Assembly (NCBI GenBank): GCA_046329575.1
Contig: JAXLUJ010000007.1
Location: 62,001-126,000 of the forward strand
Source: UBA1941 sp046329575
Lineage (GTDB): Bacteria > Bacteroidota > Bacteroidia > Chitinophagales > LD1
Length of the DNA stretch: 64,000 bases
Reading direction: 5' to 3'
Shown here: positions 43,494 through 53,164 of the stretch, piece by piece
Numbering within the stretch: position 1 is the stretch's first letter
Layout: each line of letters opens with the position of its first letter
The notes under the pieces: generated by a model
Told to the model about the DNA's origin: nothing
The model's database searches: none
What the model saw: only the letters and a program-made list of their open reading frames with translations
Translations under genes and position numbers: made by a program

Positions 43494-44035
43494 TCATGCC
43501 TCACTTCTAATTACTGTGAGCTTAAACTCTTTTGCAACCATCCGAACAAGGCTTCTCTTTTTATAAATGCAAAAAGGCACTATGCTGCCTGCCGCTATCG
43601 CAATTAGAAGAACAACGAAAAACAGGTTTGTAGCCACTCTGAAGGGCTGGGTGGCTGTAAATAAAAGTTCTATAAAGAAAATGATCAAAAGCGCCCAAAA
43701 GAGCAGATTGTAGTAAGAGTTGGGAATAACTGTAGTCTGCAGTCGGCAACTGGCTCCTTCAGAAATAATTTTTGTCCTTTCATGCGTACATGCATATTGC
43801 CACCAGGTAGTTCAGTGAATTGCCATTTAGGCGAAATGTCGAAACAAAGGTTCTTTCGCGCTACCACATCCAAATTCGGGCGGAGCCCCAGCGCCAGTTG
43901 CACTGCCTTAGCAAAACCGTCATTCGCCCTCCTGAAATCAGCCATTTGCTGATGTAATGTTTCAGCATCTATTTCGGCCAAAAATGTAACCGTTTCGGGT
44001 TGCAGCGCCTGAAGAAATTTGATTTTTGGTATCAC
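43494..44035 (-). pseudogene. Membrane protein gene with probable frameshift
   Basis: Two overlapping minus-strand frames look like halves of one gene. The first (44035-43685) encodes MIPKIKFLQALQPETVTFLA up to VRMKGQK and then a short unlikely tail. Adding one A to the AAAAA run at 43773-43769 would continue into the second frame as IISEGASCRLQTTVIPNSYY, then two membrane helices (LLFWALLIIFFIELLF and LFFVVLLIAIAAGSIV) and a basic tail. The joined product is about 180 residues. A real frameshift or a sequencing error in the A-run are both possible. Family unknown. Confidence 0.5.
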
Positions 44036-44161
44036 TTTCCGAAAGATAAGAAGACATTTTAATTTTTATCAATGACGGAATGCCAAAACCCGGCTCGCAA
44101 TAGAAAAGCCAATTAGAGAATACAGATCGCTGAAAATTCGAAATTCGATAACGAATTTTTT

Positions 44162-44677
44162 ATGAGATACACCTTTCGCGAAATAGAATCGGCCCAATTT
44201 GAATGGTCGCATTTGGAGCTCCTGACACCTGGTGTGGAATTGTTTTTTACAATCGATCGTAGGAGGTTCAATTTCAATGAAGCCTATATCCGCGTTTACC
44301 CCTACGTTTCAGCTCCCGCCAGCCGATTTGAAGTTTGGCTGCCGGGTATTGATGGTAATGACCTCATGACTTTTTATATCCATACTGAACTGACTTTATC
44401 GTATTCCATCAATACCAACCATTTTCGAACCGATGAATTCTTGAATCATGACACCCCGATTCTATTCTACCGGTTGAAGGAAATCCTACAGATGCGATTT
44501 GTAGAAGAACAATGGGGGTTGAATGATCAGGTTTACACAATCGTTTGTCAGGGATATACTCAGGATGGCAACCCGAGTCGTTTTGATAAATGCGTTAAAG
44601 AGGTGCAGCCACACCGTTTCTATCACCCGAAATTGCAATTGCTTTCTTTTAAAACATATGAGCCATTGCTTCCATAA
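44162..44677 (+). CDS. Hypothetical protein
   Basis: A 171-residue acidic soluble protein with no signal peptide, membrane helix or motif I recognise. Aromatic residues are frequent (YIRVYPYVSAPASRFEVW). It is divergent from the frameshifted membrane gene and has good codon use for the region, which supports it as a real gene. No function proposed. Confidence 0.5.
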   Translation: MRYTFREIESAQFEWSHLELLTPGVELFFTIDRRRFNFNEAYIRVYPYVSAPASRFEVWLPGIDGNDLMTFYIHTELTLSYSINTNHFRTDEFLNHDTPILFYRLKEILQMRFVEEQWGLNDQVYTIVCQGYTQDGNPSRFDKCVKEVQPHRFYHPKLQLLSFKTYEPLLP

Positions 44678-44890
44678 ATTTACTTTTTATTTCTGCCGAA
44701 AAAATCACACCAAAAGCGCCTTCGTCCTATAAAAAACAGCCCTTAACAAACTGTATATCAAAACGCCACAACCTAATAACCGCCTTCATTACACTATGTT
44801 CTGCCCCTAAAATGGTAAACGCAGAAAATGCTGAAAGAATACATTCGCCGCGATTTTCAGTATCGGTTTCCGTTTCGAAAAATTAGAAAC

Positions 44891-46213
44891 ATGACATTCC
44901 ATAAAGTGTGGTTGGTCCTAACCCTTGTTGTTTCATTACACCTAAACAGCAGTGCCGCATCGGCGGTTGCTGCCCACTCCATATCAGGTGCTGTGGTATA
45001 TGCCTATGGTTTCAAAACTGAGGCAGAGGCCAAATCAAAAGTACTCGCCCTTGGCGGTGCGGGTTTTTCGGTAATTGCAGCTTCGCCTAACAGCGGATAC
45101 GGCGCAATAACCCGTAATTTCAATTGGGTAAAAGAACCTAAGGATGCCGTGCAAGTGGCAGCCATTTGCGGCTCAAATGTTCCGGTGCCGTTCACTTCAA
45201 AAGATATCAGCACTTGCGTGGAGTGCGAATACATCGCCATCTGGAACGATCAATTGCAACCGCGTACCGGTGCGGTAAGCGCGCCCCTGATTGCCGATAA
45301 ACGCTGGGAACATGATGAAAAGGATTTGTTTGAAGCCACTGCTGCCAATTTTGAAAAATTACCGCAAGCCGATGAAGGGCGCGACTATGGTGCGCTGGTG
45401 CAAGCCATGAAGGTGCATCGCCGCGTTTTTCGTCGTTATACGGGCGCTACCAACCTGCTCATCGTAGGTAATTATTCTTCCGGAAATCATGCCGATCCGG
45501 CAGGAACGTTCGACCGCGAATGGTACACCGGCGACCGCGTAGGCCGCTGGCGCGAATACTATGAAGGCATGGAGCATAAACCGGTTTCGAAAGAACAATA
45601 TTACTATGGTGGAAAAATGGTGCTCTTCGGCCGTGAACTGGATCCTCAAGGTCATATTCTGATTTATTTCGAAACAGAGAACGATAAACGCAACGGTATT
45701 TTCCTTCGCCGGAATGCCAACGGGGTTTTGGAAGAAGAAGGTCAGTATGCCGAAGGCAAAAAAACCAAGACCTGGAAAAATTATAATCCGGTGAGTGGCA
45801 TGTTGGAAAGTGAAGAGAATTTTGAGAACGATGCCAAAACCGGAATCTCCATAACCTACTTCAGAGGTTCGAAAAATAAACGCACCGAATACAACTATGT
45901 GGCCGGTCGCAAGAATGGTGTTTGTAAAGATTATTATGAAAACGGCAAAGTGAAGCTGGAAGCGCAGTTTGCCGACAATACCCGCAACGGCAGTTATAAG
46001 GAATTCTACGAGAATGGTAATGAGAAATCGCAAATGAACTACAACCTTGGCATTCTGGAGGGCCCGGCTACTTATTATTCTGAAAGCGTTTCAGGAAAAA
46101 TTACAGCAAAAGGCGAGTACCAATCGGGCCGTCGCGAAGGCGCCTGGCAGGAGGCCGATGCCACTGGCAACCTGAAGGCCGTGACGTATTCTAACGGACA
46201 AAAAAATCAATAA
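44891..46213 (+). CDS. YwqK-repeat protein with DUF4189-like head, paralogue 1
   Basis: Start at 44891 (MTFHKVWLVLTLVVSLHLNS) gives a signal peptide. The 440-residue product has an N-terminal DUF4189-like domain (YAYGFKTEAEAKSKVLALGG, then GYGAITRNF) and a long C-terminal array of YwqK/MORN-like repeats with the rhythm YxENGxxKxExxFxDxxxxG (for example YYENGKVKLEAQFADNTRNG and FYENGNEKSQMNYNLGILEG). Such repeats form extended beta structures that bind partners or membranes. The next gene is a paralogue. Confidence 0.7.
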   Translation: MTFHKVWLVLTLVVSLHLNSSAASAVAAHSISGAVVYAYGFKTEAEAKSKVLALGGAGFSVIAASPNSGYGAITRNFNWVKEPKDAVQVAAICGSNVPVPFTSKDISTCVECEYIAIWNDQLQPRTGAVSAPLIADKRWEHDEKDLFEATAANFEKLPQADEGRDYGALVQAMKVHRRVFRRYTGATNLLIVGNYSSGNHADPAGTFDREWYTGDRVGRWREYYEGMEHKPVSKEQYYYGGKMVLFGRELDPQGHILIYFETENDKRNGIFLRRNANGVLEEEGQYAEGKKTKTWKNYNPVSGMLESEENFENDAKTGISITYFRGSKNKRTEYNYVAGRKNGVCKDYYENGKVKLEAQFADNTRNGSYKEFYENGNEKSQMNYNLGILEGPATYYSESVSGKITAKGEYQSGRREGAWQEADATGNLKAVTYSNGQKNQ

Positions 46214-46239
46214 CCAAACAATAGTTAAACAAGTACCAC

Positions 46240-47676
46240 ATGAAAAATTTAGTTCGAAAAGTGATAACTCCTGCGCTGCTGTTATCATCCATGAATTTCT
46301 TCCAAACAGCAAACGCAGCATCGGCCGTAGCCGCCGATCCGTCAAATGGGAAATACGGATATAGTTTTGGGAAGCCTAACAAGGCCGCTGCTGAGGCCGA
46401 GGCCAAGAGCAAATGTGGTGGCGCAGCGGTAATCATCGCTTCCACTGAAGAAGATGGTTTTGGCGCCGTGCTTAGAAGTCACGACATCTTCCGTATGCCG
46501 GGCGAGAAAGTAACCGTTGACGCTATTGTGGGTCAGAAAGATCCCGTTGGCGCGCGGAAAGTGGATACAGAAACCTGCAAAGATTGTCAGTTTGTTGCTA
46601 TTTGGAACGATAATGCCAAAACGGCCAAAGGTGCTGACCTGCGTTCCGGCAGCGGCAGCGGCGATATTCCAACAGAGATTACCTGGCGTTTTTTTAATGA
46701 AAAAGTGAGCGGATGGGAAGAATATGAGCGGTGTGTAAAATGTCCTTTAGTGAGTAAAGAATCTCCATTTCGGGAAATATGTCCGCATGGTTTTTATTAT
46801 GAATACAACAAGGAAACGAATAATCACCAACAGCGATATGTGAAGGGCGCCGGCTTTGATTGTAAACGTGCCGAACGCTGGCAGGAATTTTCGCATGTCG
46901 ATTTTAAGCTCGAAAAAGAATCGTATTGGAAAGATGACCTTCAAACCAAATTTGCGCGTACGTTTTACACTGAAACGGGCAAGATTGCCGATTATACCGA
47001 GTTTGAAAATGGAAAGGAAGATGGCATTCACATGGCTTTCAACCGCAATGGCAATATAATGGAATATGGCTTTTACAAAAATGGCAAGAAGACCGGAACC
47101 TGGAAAGTGTACGACCCCACCACCTATCTGCTTTCAATGGAAAACAGTTATGTAGAAGGCGAGAAAAGCGGACCGTGGATCGATTATCATCCGAATGGAA
47201 AAAAATCGCAGGAAATTACATACAGTGGTTCAAACAGAAATGGCCTTCAAACCAAATGGAACAAAGACGGCATGAAGACTTTCGAGACCAATTTTGTGAA
47301 CGACAAAGAAGACGGCATTCACAAAGAGTACAACAATAGTGTTTTGGTAATGGAGCAGGGTTACAGCAATGGTCAGAAGAACGGCGTTTATAAAAAGTAT
47401 AACAGCACTACAAAAAAACCAATCATTGATGCCGCTTATAAGGATGGTGAAAAAGATGGCGACTGGAAAGAGTTCGATCCGAATTCAGGAAAGCCTACAG
47501 TGCAATCTACTTACACCAACGGCAAGCTGGAAGGGGAATACAAAGAATGGGACGACAAAGGCACATTGATTATTGATGGTCACTACGCCAATGGTAAAAA
47601 GGATGGCGAATGGACGGTAATTCGCCGTGGCGAAACGCTGCATGAAAGTTATGTGAACGGAGTGAAAGTGAATTGA
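46240..47676 (+). CDS. YwqK-repeat protein with DUF4189-like head, paralogue 2
   Basis: A 478-residue paralogue of the preceding gene, 26 bp downstream. Signal peptide MKNLVRKVITPALLLSSMNF; DUF4189-like head with YSFGKPNKAAAEAEAKSKCG; both paralogues keep the CK/ED-C-QFVAIWND or CVECEYIAIWND cysteine-tryptophan block; then about ten YwqK repeats such as FYKNGKKTGTWKVYD, YHPNGKKSQEITYSG and YSNGQKNGVYKKY. Probably a secreted scaffold made from a shared transcript. Confidence 0.7.
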   Translation: MKNLVRKVITPALLLSSMNFFQTANAASAVAADPSNGKYGYSFGKPNKAAAEAEAKSKCGGAAVIIASTEEDGFGAVLRSHDIFRMPGEKVTVDAIVGQKDPVGARKVDTETCKDCQFVAIWNDNAKTAKGADLRSGSGSGDIPTEITWRFFNEKVSGWEEYERCVKCPLVSKESPFREICPHGFYYEYNKETNNHQQRYVKGAGFDCKRAERWQEFSHVDFKLEKESYWKDDLQTKFARTFYTETGKIADYTEFENGKEDGIHMAFNRNGNIMEYGFYKNGKKTGTWKVYDPTTYLLSMENSYVEGEKSGPWIDYHPNGKKSQEITYSGSNRNGLQTKWNKDGMKTFETNFVNDKEDGIHKEYNNSVLVMEQGYSNGQKNGVYKKYNSTTKKPIIDAAYKDGEKDGDWKEFDPNSGKPTVQSTYTNGKLEGEYKEWDDKGTLIIDGHYANGKKDGEWTVIRRGETLHESYVNGVKVN

Positions 47677-48318
47677 ATGATTTGGTGATGATGGCGGAAT
47701 GAACAATTGACAATTCACAATTCACAATGAACAATGTGCGCTCAGCAGTGTAAATTGCTCATTCATTTTCAAATCAGCCATCTTTAAATCGCCAAATCGT
47801 CTTTGTTTTTACCGCAGAGAAGGCAGCGGTATCGCAGAGCGCGCGGATGAATGATAATTTGAAATTTGCGGATTTGGCTATTTGGGACGAAAAGACGAAC
47901 GACAATTTGGGACGAAGCAATTCCAGGCGTTTTGCAGCACACCCAATTTTCATCTCCAAATTTTCAAATCAGCACATCTTCAAATCAGCACATCGTCCCT
48001 GTTTTAACGCTGAGAACGCAGCGATATCGCAGAGAGCGCGGAGGAATGCGGAATGATTTGGAGATTTTAAAATTTGGTGATTTGAGGATGAGTAAAGAAC
48101 GACCATTTTGGCACGAAACAATTCTATGCGTTTCACATCCTGCCCGATGTGTTCATCTCCAAATTTTCAAATCAGCACATCTTCAAATCACCTAATCGCA
48201 ACGAATTGTGCATCGTTCATTGTAAATTGTTCATTCATCATCCCCCCAATGTTTGTTAACAGGCACACCGCTTGCAGCAATAATTGGATTAACTTGGCGT
48301 TTCAAACAAAACTTCCTG
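47677..48318. repeat. Gene-free stretch with AT-rich long repeats
   Basis: At least two copies of the dispersed 190-bp element (about 47850-48040 and 48050-48195), containing GGGACGAAGCAATTCCAGGC or GGCACGAAACAATTCTATGC followed by CATCTCCAAATTTTCAAATC. A short CAATTGACAATTCACAATTC palindrome cluster lies at 47703-47732. No gene is supported before porX. Confidence 0.75.
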
Positions 48319-49881
48319 ATGAATAAAACTACCATACTGTGGGCCGATGACGAAATTGAACTGCTGAAACCACAAGTCCTGTTCCTGAAAGATAAAGGGT
48401 ATGACGTTATCACCGTTACCAACGGTAAAGATGCCGTGGATACCGTACAGAAACAACATGTAGATGTAGTGCTGCTCGACGAATCGATGCCGGGCCTTAC
48501 CGGTTTGCAAACGCTTACGCAAATCAAGGAAAACCATAAAATGCTGCCGGTGATCATGATCACCAAGAACGAAGAGGAAAATTTGATGGAAGAAGCTATA
48601 GGCTCGCAAATTGCCGATTACCTTATAAAGCCGGTGAAGCCGCAGCAAATTCTTTCATCATTGAAAAAGATCATCGACAAGCATGATCTGGTGAGCGATA
48701 AAACAGTGAACGATTATCGTTCGCGCTTTCAGGAATTGTTCCAGCGTATTCAAGATAAGCAAGACCATCAATCATGGGTGGAATTGTATCGCGATCTTAT
48801 TTACTGGGAACTGGAACTCAACAAACTGAACACCCGCGAAATGCAGGAGGTGTTTGAAATGCAGAAGAGCGAGGCGAATACCGAGTTCAACAAATTCATT
48901 ATAAAGAATTACCGCAATTGGCTGAAAGATGAAAAGGAAGCGCCGGTGATGAGCCATACTTTACTTCGTAATAAGTTATTGCCATTGCTCAAAGACAACA
49001 AACCTACCTTCCTTATCGTAATCGACAATCTCCGTTTCGATCAATGGCGTTCCATTCAGCCCATGGTGGCGCAAAGTTTCAGGGTGGAACAGGAAGATGC
49101 CTTTTACAGCATTTTGCCCACAGCCACACAATATAGCCGCAATGCCATTTTCAGCGGTATGATGCCCGCCGATATTCAAAAGCATTTTCCTGATAAATGG
49201 CTGAACGATGAAGATGAAGGCGGAAAGAATATGTATGAAGCCGACTTTCTGGAAGCCTTTTTGAAAAAGAACTGGAAAGATCCGGTGAAAATGCAATACA
49301 CCAAAATCACCAATCACCGCGATGGCGAACTGCTGGAAGCGAATATGTCGAACTATCTCAACAACAAACTTTCGGTAATCGTTTACAATTTTGTTGACAT
49401 GCTGTCGCATGCGCGCACCGAAATGGAAGTGCTGAAAGAATTGGCCAGCGATGAAGCCGCTTATCGCTCGCTTTCGGTGAGCTGGTTCGAACATTCGCCA
49501 TTGCATGAAGCCATGAAAAAACTGGCCGGAAAAGATGTGAACGTATTGATTACAACCGATCATGGCACCGTTCGCGTGAAGGACCCTTCGAAATGTATTG
49601 GCGATAAACAAACCACTACCAACATCCGCTACAAAACCGGCCGCAATCTAAACTATGAAGAACGCGATGTGTTTGCCGTTCGTGCCCCCGAAGAAATTAT
49701 GTTGCCGAAAACGAGTTTAACTTCTACTTATATTTTTGCCAAGGAAGATAAGTATCTGGTGTATCCCAACAATTACAATCACTTCGTACAATATTTCAAA
49801 AACACCTTCCAACATGGCGGCATTTCTTTAGAAGAAATGATTGTTCCGGTGATACGTTTGGGCATGAAAGCAAGAAGCTGA
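48319..49881 (+). CDS. porX: PorX-type response regulator with PglZ domain
   Basis: Start at 48319 (MNKTTILWADDEIELLKPQV); the longer frame begins in repeats. Residues 1-125 form a receiver domain with acidic D10/D11, phosphoacceptor D54 (VVLLDESMPG) and K104-like lysine in DYLIKPVKP. The remaining 390 residues are a PglZ-type alkaline-phosphatase-like domain (LIVIDNLRFDQW, SILPTATQYSRNAIFSGMM, LITTDHGTVRV). This is the architecture of PorX, which with the kinase PorY controls the type IX secretion genes in Bacteroidota. The several T9SS cargo proteins in the window fit. Confidence 0.9.
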   Translation: MNKTTILWADDEIELLKPQVLFLKDKGYDVITVTNGKDAVDTVQKQHVDVVLLDESMPGLTGLQTLTQIKENHKMLPVIMITKNEEENLMEEAIGSQIADYLIKPVKPQQILSSLKKIIDKHDLVSDKTVNDYRSRFQELFQRIQDKQDHQSWVELYRDLIYWELELNKLNTREMQEVFEMQKSEANTEFNKFIIKNYRNWLKDEKEAPVMSHTLLRNKLLPLLKDNKPTFLIVIDNLRFDQWRSIQPMVAQSFRVEQEDAFYSILPTATQYSRNAIFSGMMPADIQKHFPDKWLNDEDEGGKNMYEADFLEAFLKKNWKDPVKMQYTKITNHRDGELLEANMSNYLNNKLSVIVYNFVDMLSHARTEMEVLKELASDEAAYRSLSVSWFEHSPLHEAMKKLAGKDVNVLITTDHGTVRVKDPSKCIGDKQTTTNIRYKTGRNLNYEERDVFAVRAPEEIMLPKTSLTSTYIFAKEDKYLVYPNNYNHFVQYFKNTFQHGGISLEEMIVPVIRLGMKARS

Positions 49882-49972
49882 TTATAGCCATTTGCAGGGC
49901 AATTGATGAAGGAGGAAAAATGCGCGAAATAGGTATAGCGTGTATTTTTCCTCCTTTTTCTATTTTTCCGCA

Positions 49973-51205
49973 ATGCAGTATTCCAAATCCATCTTCACCG
50001 CAGGCGTTATTGTTGCGGCCCTTGGTTATTTTGTAGATATCTATGATTTGCTGTTGTTCAGCATTGTGCGCGTGCCCAGCCTGAGCAGCATGGGCTACAG
50101 CCCTGCTGAAATTGAAAAATACGGACTGCTGCTGATTAATACCCAAATGACCGGAATGCTGTTGGGCGGCATTTTCTGGGGTATGCTGGGCGATAAAAAA
50201 GGACGGCTTTCCGTTTTGTTTGGTTCTATAGTGTTGTACTCGGTGGCCAACATTTTGAATGGCTTTGCCAATGATGTAACCACTTATGCCATTTTCAGGT
50301 TTATTGCCGGAGTGGGGTTGGCCGGCGAACTGGGCGCTGGCATTACGCTGGTGGCCGAATCGCTGCCGAAAGAAAAACGAGGGTATGGAACCATGTTGGT
50401 AGCTTCGATTGGCGTATCAGGAGCTGTGTTTGCCGGGCAAACCTACCGCATAATGAGCCACCTGACTACCGATGCCTGGCGGAACTGCTATTTTTTGGGC
50501 GGAGCCTTGGGTTTGGCGCTGCTCATTTTGCGCATTGGCGTTTATGAATCAGGGATCTTTCAAAAAGTGCTGGAAACAGAAACGCCCCGCGGTCAATTTC
50601 TCAAATTGTTTCGCGACTGGCCTACCTTTTTGAAATATGTGCGCTGCGTGCTGATTGGCCTTCCCACTTGGTTTGCCATCGGCATTTTGGTGACGTTCTC
50701 ACCGGAATTCTCGCAGTTATTGCACATTAAAGGAGTAATTAAAGGCGGCGATGCCATTATGTACACTTATGCCGGAATCACCGCCGGCGATTTTCTTTGC
50801 GGGTATTTAAGCCAGATGTTGCGAAGCCGCAAAAAGGCGGTGTTTTTGTTTCTGGCGCTCACGGCGCTTGGATTTGTGTTTTACTTCAATGCCGATGGTT
50901 TTAGCGCGCGGTGGTTCTATGCCATTATGGTTTTTATTGGAGTAGGTACCGGTTTTTGGGCCGTTATTATTACCAATGCTGCCGAACAGTTTGGCACCAA
51001 CATTCGCGCTACTGTAGCCACTACAGTTCCCAATTTCATTAGAGGCTCGCTGCCGCTCATCGCCTTGTTTTATACCATGCTGCAAAGCCATTTTACCAAA
51101 CTGCACGCCGCGGCGTTAGTGGGTTTTGTGATCATCGTGCTGCCGATGCTGGCGTTATATTTTACTGAAGAAACCTTTGGCAAAGATCTTGACTACACGG
51201 AGTAA
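49973..51205 (+). CDS. MFS transporter
   Basis: Start at 49973 (MQYSKSIFTAGVIVAALGYF). The 410-residue product has twelve predicted helices and major-facilitator loops: GGIFWGMLGDKKGRLSVLFG after helix 2 and the GYLSQMLRSRKKAVFLF equivalent after helix 8. The FVDIYDLLLFSIVRVPSL segment in helix 1 recalls metabolite:H+ symporters. The substrate, perhaps an organic acid or sugar, cannot be told. It follows porX by 92 bp. Confidence 0.8.
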   Translation: MQYSKSIFTAGVIVAALGYFVDIYDLLLFSIVRVPSLSSMGYSPAEIEKYGLLLINTQMTGMLLGGIFWGMLGDKKGRLSVLFGSIVLYSVANILNGFANDVTTYAIFRFIAGVGLAGELGAGITLVAESLPKEKRGYGTMLVASIGVSGAVFAGQTYRIMSHLTTDAWRNCYFLGGALGLALLILRIGVYESGIFQKVLETETPRGQFLKLFRDWPTFLKYVRCVLIGLPTWFAIGILVTFSPEFSQLLHIKGVIKGGDAIMYTYAGITAGDFLCGYLSQMLRSRKKAVFLFLALTALGFVFYFNADGFSARWFYAIMVFIGVGTGFWAVIITNAAEQFGTNIRATVATTVPNFIRGSLPLIALFYTMLQSHFTKLHAAALVGFVIIVLPMLALYFTEETFGKDLDYTE

Positions 51206-51543
51206 AGGGGAGAATTGATCATTCGTAATTTTTTGTCAGCCACCACTACCGCAATGTGTGCTAAAACCATGCAGTTTTTTTTTCGCAGAGGCTACTCGCG
51301 TAGCGCGCGTGAGGGATGCGGAAGGCGCGAACGAAGTGAGCGGTGTGAGCGAGGAACGAGCGAACACGGAAGCGAAGCGCACCCTGTAGCAGCCCGACCT
51401 GAGCCCTGCAAAAACTTCGCCCGGTATAAGTACCAAAACTGAAATGCAGGGCGAGGGGCACGCCCATTTCTGATTCCAGGCTTTCAGTTCGCCGTTCACC
51501 GCTATACTTGCGCCTTCAAACGAAAAAATTACTTTTGAGCGCA
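51206..51543. repeat. Gene-free stretch with GC-rich repeat
   Basis: Bases 51299-51425 contain the GC-rich dispersed block (GTGAGCGAGGAACGAGCGAA, then AAGCGCACCCTGTAGCAGCC) that matches 31968-32078 and the inverse of 7143-7250. The remainder is gene-free up to the hydrolase ATG. Confidence 0.65.
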
Positions 51544-52302
51544 ATGCAATTTCAGGTTAAGAACGAAGGTGATTTTCAATATGTAGAGGAAGGAACCGGT
51601 CCGGTGGTGTTCCTGCTGCATGGGCTGTTTGGAGCACTCAGCAATTTCGCCGATACCATCAACCATTTCAAGGATCGCTACACCGTGGTGATTCCTATTT
51701 TGCCGCTTTACCGTTTGCCGCTCGATCAAACTTCGGTTACCGGTATGGTTGATCATGTGGATCAGTTCATCCAGTACAAAGGTTACAAAAAAGTGAACCT
51801 GATTGGCAATTCGCTGGGCGGGCACATTGGCATTGTGTACACGCTTCGCCGTCAGGAAAACGTTCAAACTCTTACGCTTACGGCCAGTTCAGGGCTTTTT
51901 GAAAGTTCGCTGGGCGATCAGTATCCCAAGAAAAGCGATTACGAATACATCCGCAAAAAAACGGCTGAAACCTTCTACAATCCTGATTTGGCCGATAAAG
52001 AATTGGTAGACGAGGTATATGAAATCGTTAATAACCGCGAGAAAGCCATCCGCATTGTGTTTTTGGCCAAATCAGCAGTGCGCCACAATATGCGGGAAGA
52101 AATTGAACAGATTACGGTTCCCTGCAACCTGATTTGGGGCGCAAACGATACGATTACACCGCCTTTTGTGGGTGAAGAGTTTAAGAAACTGCTGAAGCAT
52201 TCGGAACTGCACATTTTAAACGAATGCCGCCACGCCCCTATGATGGAACGACCAATAGAATTTAACGCTATCATGGATCAGTTTCTTGCCAAATGCAACT
52301 AA
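51544..52302 (+). CDS. Alpha/beta hydrolase
   Basis: A 252-residue hydrolase with start at 51544 (MQFQVKNEGDFQYVEEG). Oxyanion loop FLLHGLFG, nucleophile S90 in LIGNSLGGH, acid in IWGANDTITPP, and histidine in NECRHAPMMERP, a complete Ser-Asp-His triad of the haloperoxidase/lipase type. It acts in the cytoplasm on an unknown ester or thioester. Close to a CBS-domain gene on the same strand, 49 bp apart. Confidence 0.82.
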   Translation: MQFQVKNEGDFQYVEEGTGPVVFLLHGLFGALSNFADTINHFKDRYTVVIPILPLYRLPLDQTSVTGMVDHVDQFIQYKGYKKVNLIGNSLGGHIGIVYTLRRQENVQTLTLTASSGLFESSLGDQYPKKSDYEYIRKKTAETFYNPDLADKELVDEVYEIVNNREKAIRIVFLAKSAVRHNMREEIEQITVPCNLIWGANDTITPPFVGEEFKKLLKHSELHILNECRHAPMMERPIEFNAIMDQFLAKCN

Positions 52303-52351
52303 ACTGAACAATTTGGCCCTCTTTTTGTCTATATACCAATCAATCTAAAGC

Positions 52352-53014
52352 ATGTTTGCCCGCGAGTTAGTTTCTGACGTTATCAAGCCGCTTCGCACCG
52401 AAATGACGGGCGAACAGGCTATCTTGTTGATGCACGACTATATGGTTACGCAAATGCCATTAGTAGATGCCGACAAGTTCATCGGGCTGCTGACTATGGA
52501 AGAGATATTCGCCATGCCTGAGATGGCGGCGCAACTTGGCGCTTATTTCACCAATCCGAAACGGGTGTACGTAAACGAAGGCGCGCATGTGCTGGAAGTG
52601 ATGCGGGCGGCTATTTCGTATAGCGTTAAGGTTGTTCCCGTTTTAGGAGAAGATGAAAAGTTTATCGGCGTGGTTTCGGCCGAAACCTGTTTGCGCGCAT
52701 TTGCCGATATGAATGCGGTAATGGCCGAAGGGGCTATTCTGGAATTAGAAATTGCCACGCCCGACTATCAACTTTCGGAAGTGGCGCGAATTGTAGAAGA
52801 TAATCATGGTCAGGTGTTGAGCGCTTATGCCAACAACAATTCCGGCACAGGAAAAACCACCATTACTCTTAAACTCAACCTTACTGATTTATCGCATTTG
52901 GTTGCCGCTTTTGAACGATATGAGTACACAGTGCTTTCCGTTTTCAATGAAACCAATTACACCGAAGATGTAAAAGACCGTTACGATGCCTTGATGCGGT
53001 TTTTGAATGTTTAG
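52352..53014 (+). CDS. Tandem CBS-domain protein with ACT-like tail
   Basis: A 220-residue protein. Residues 1-130 form a CBS pair (LVSDVIKPLRTEMTGEQAIL, MPLVDADKFIGLLTMEEI, then VVPVLGEDEKFIGVVSAETC). Residues 140-215 fit an ACT-like fold (LELEIATPDYQLSEVARIVE, TITLKLNLTDLSHLVAAFER). Both domain types bind adenylates or amino acids and control partners. The partner is unknown; the same-strand hydrolase upstream may be co-transcribed. Confidence 0.75.
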   Translation: MFARELVSDVIKPLRTEMTGEQAILLMHDYMVTQMPLVDADKFIGLLTMEEIFAMPEMAAQLGAYFTNPKRVYVNEGAHVLEVMRAAISYSVKVVPVLGEDEKFIGVVSAETCLRAFADMNAVMAEGAILELEIATPDYQLSEVARIVEDNHGQVLSAYANNNSGTGKTTITLKLNLTDLSHLVAAFERYEYTVLSVFNETNYTEDVKDRYDALMRFLNV

Positions 53015-53083
53015 GAGATTTAAGTTGAAAGTTTTGAGATGCAAGACACAAGACGCAAGACGCAAGACGCAAGCTTATTAACC

Positions 53084-53118
53084 ACACCTACCACACCCAC
53101 CACACCCACCACACCCTT
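53084..53118. repeat. CCACACC minisatellite
   Basis: Imperfect tandem units CCACACCTA, CCACACCCA, CCACACCCA, CCACACCCT. The complement resembles the GGTGTGGTG array at 32138-32196. It follows a short AAGACGCAAGACGC run in the 150-bp gap before the first vWA gene. Confidence 0.7.
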
Positions 53119-53164
53119 CCCACTTATTCTCTGGAATTTACAACTTATAACGTAGTTTCGTTAC

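Noticed and set aside
43561..43749. Minus-strand 62-codon frame
   Set aside because: It lies in the third register through the frameshifted membrane gene and has no membrane helix or coding character.
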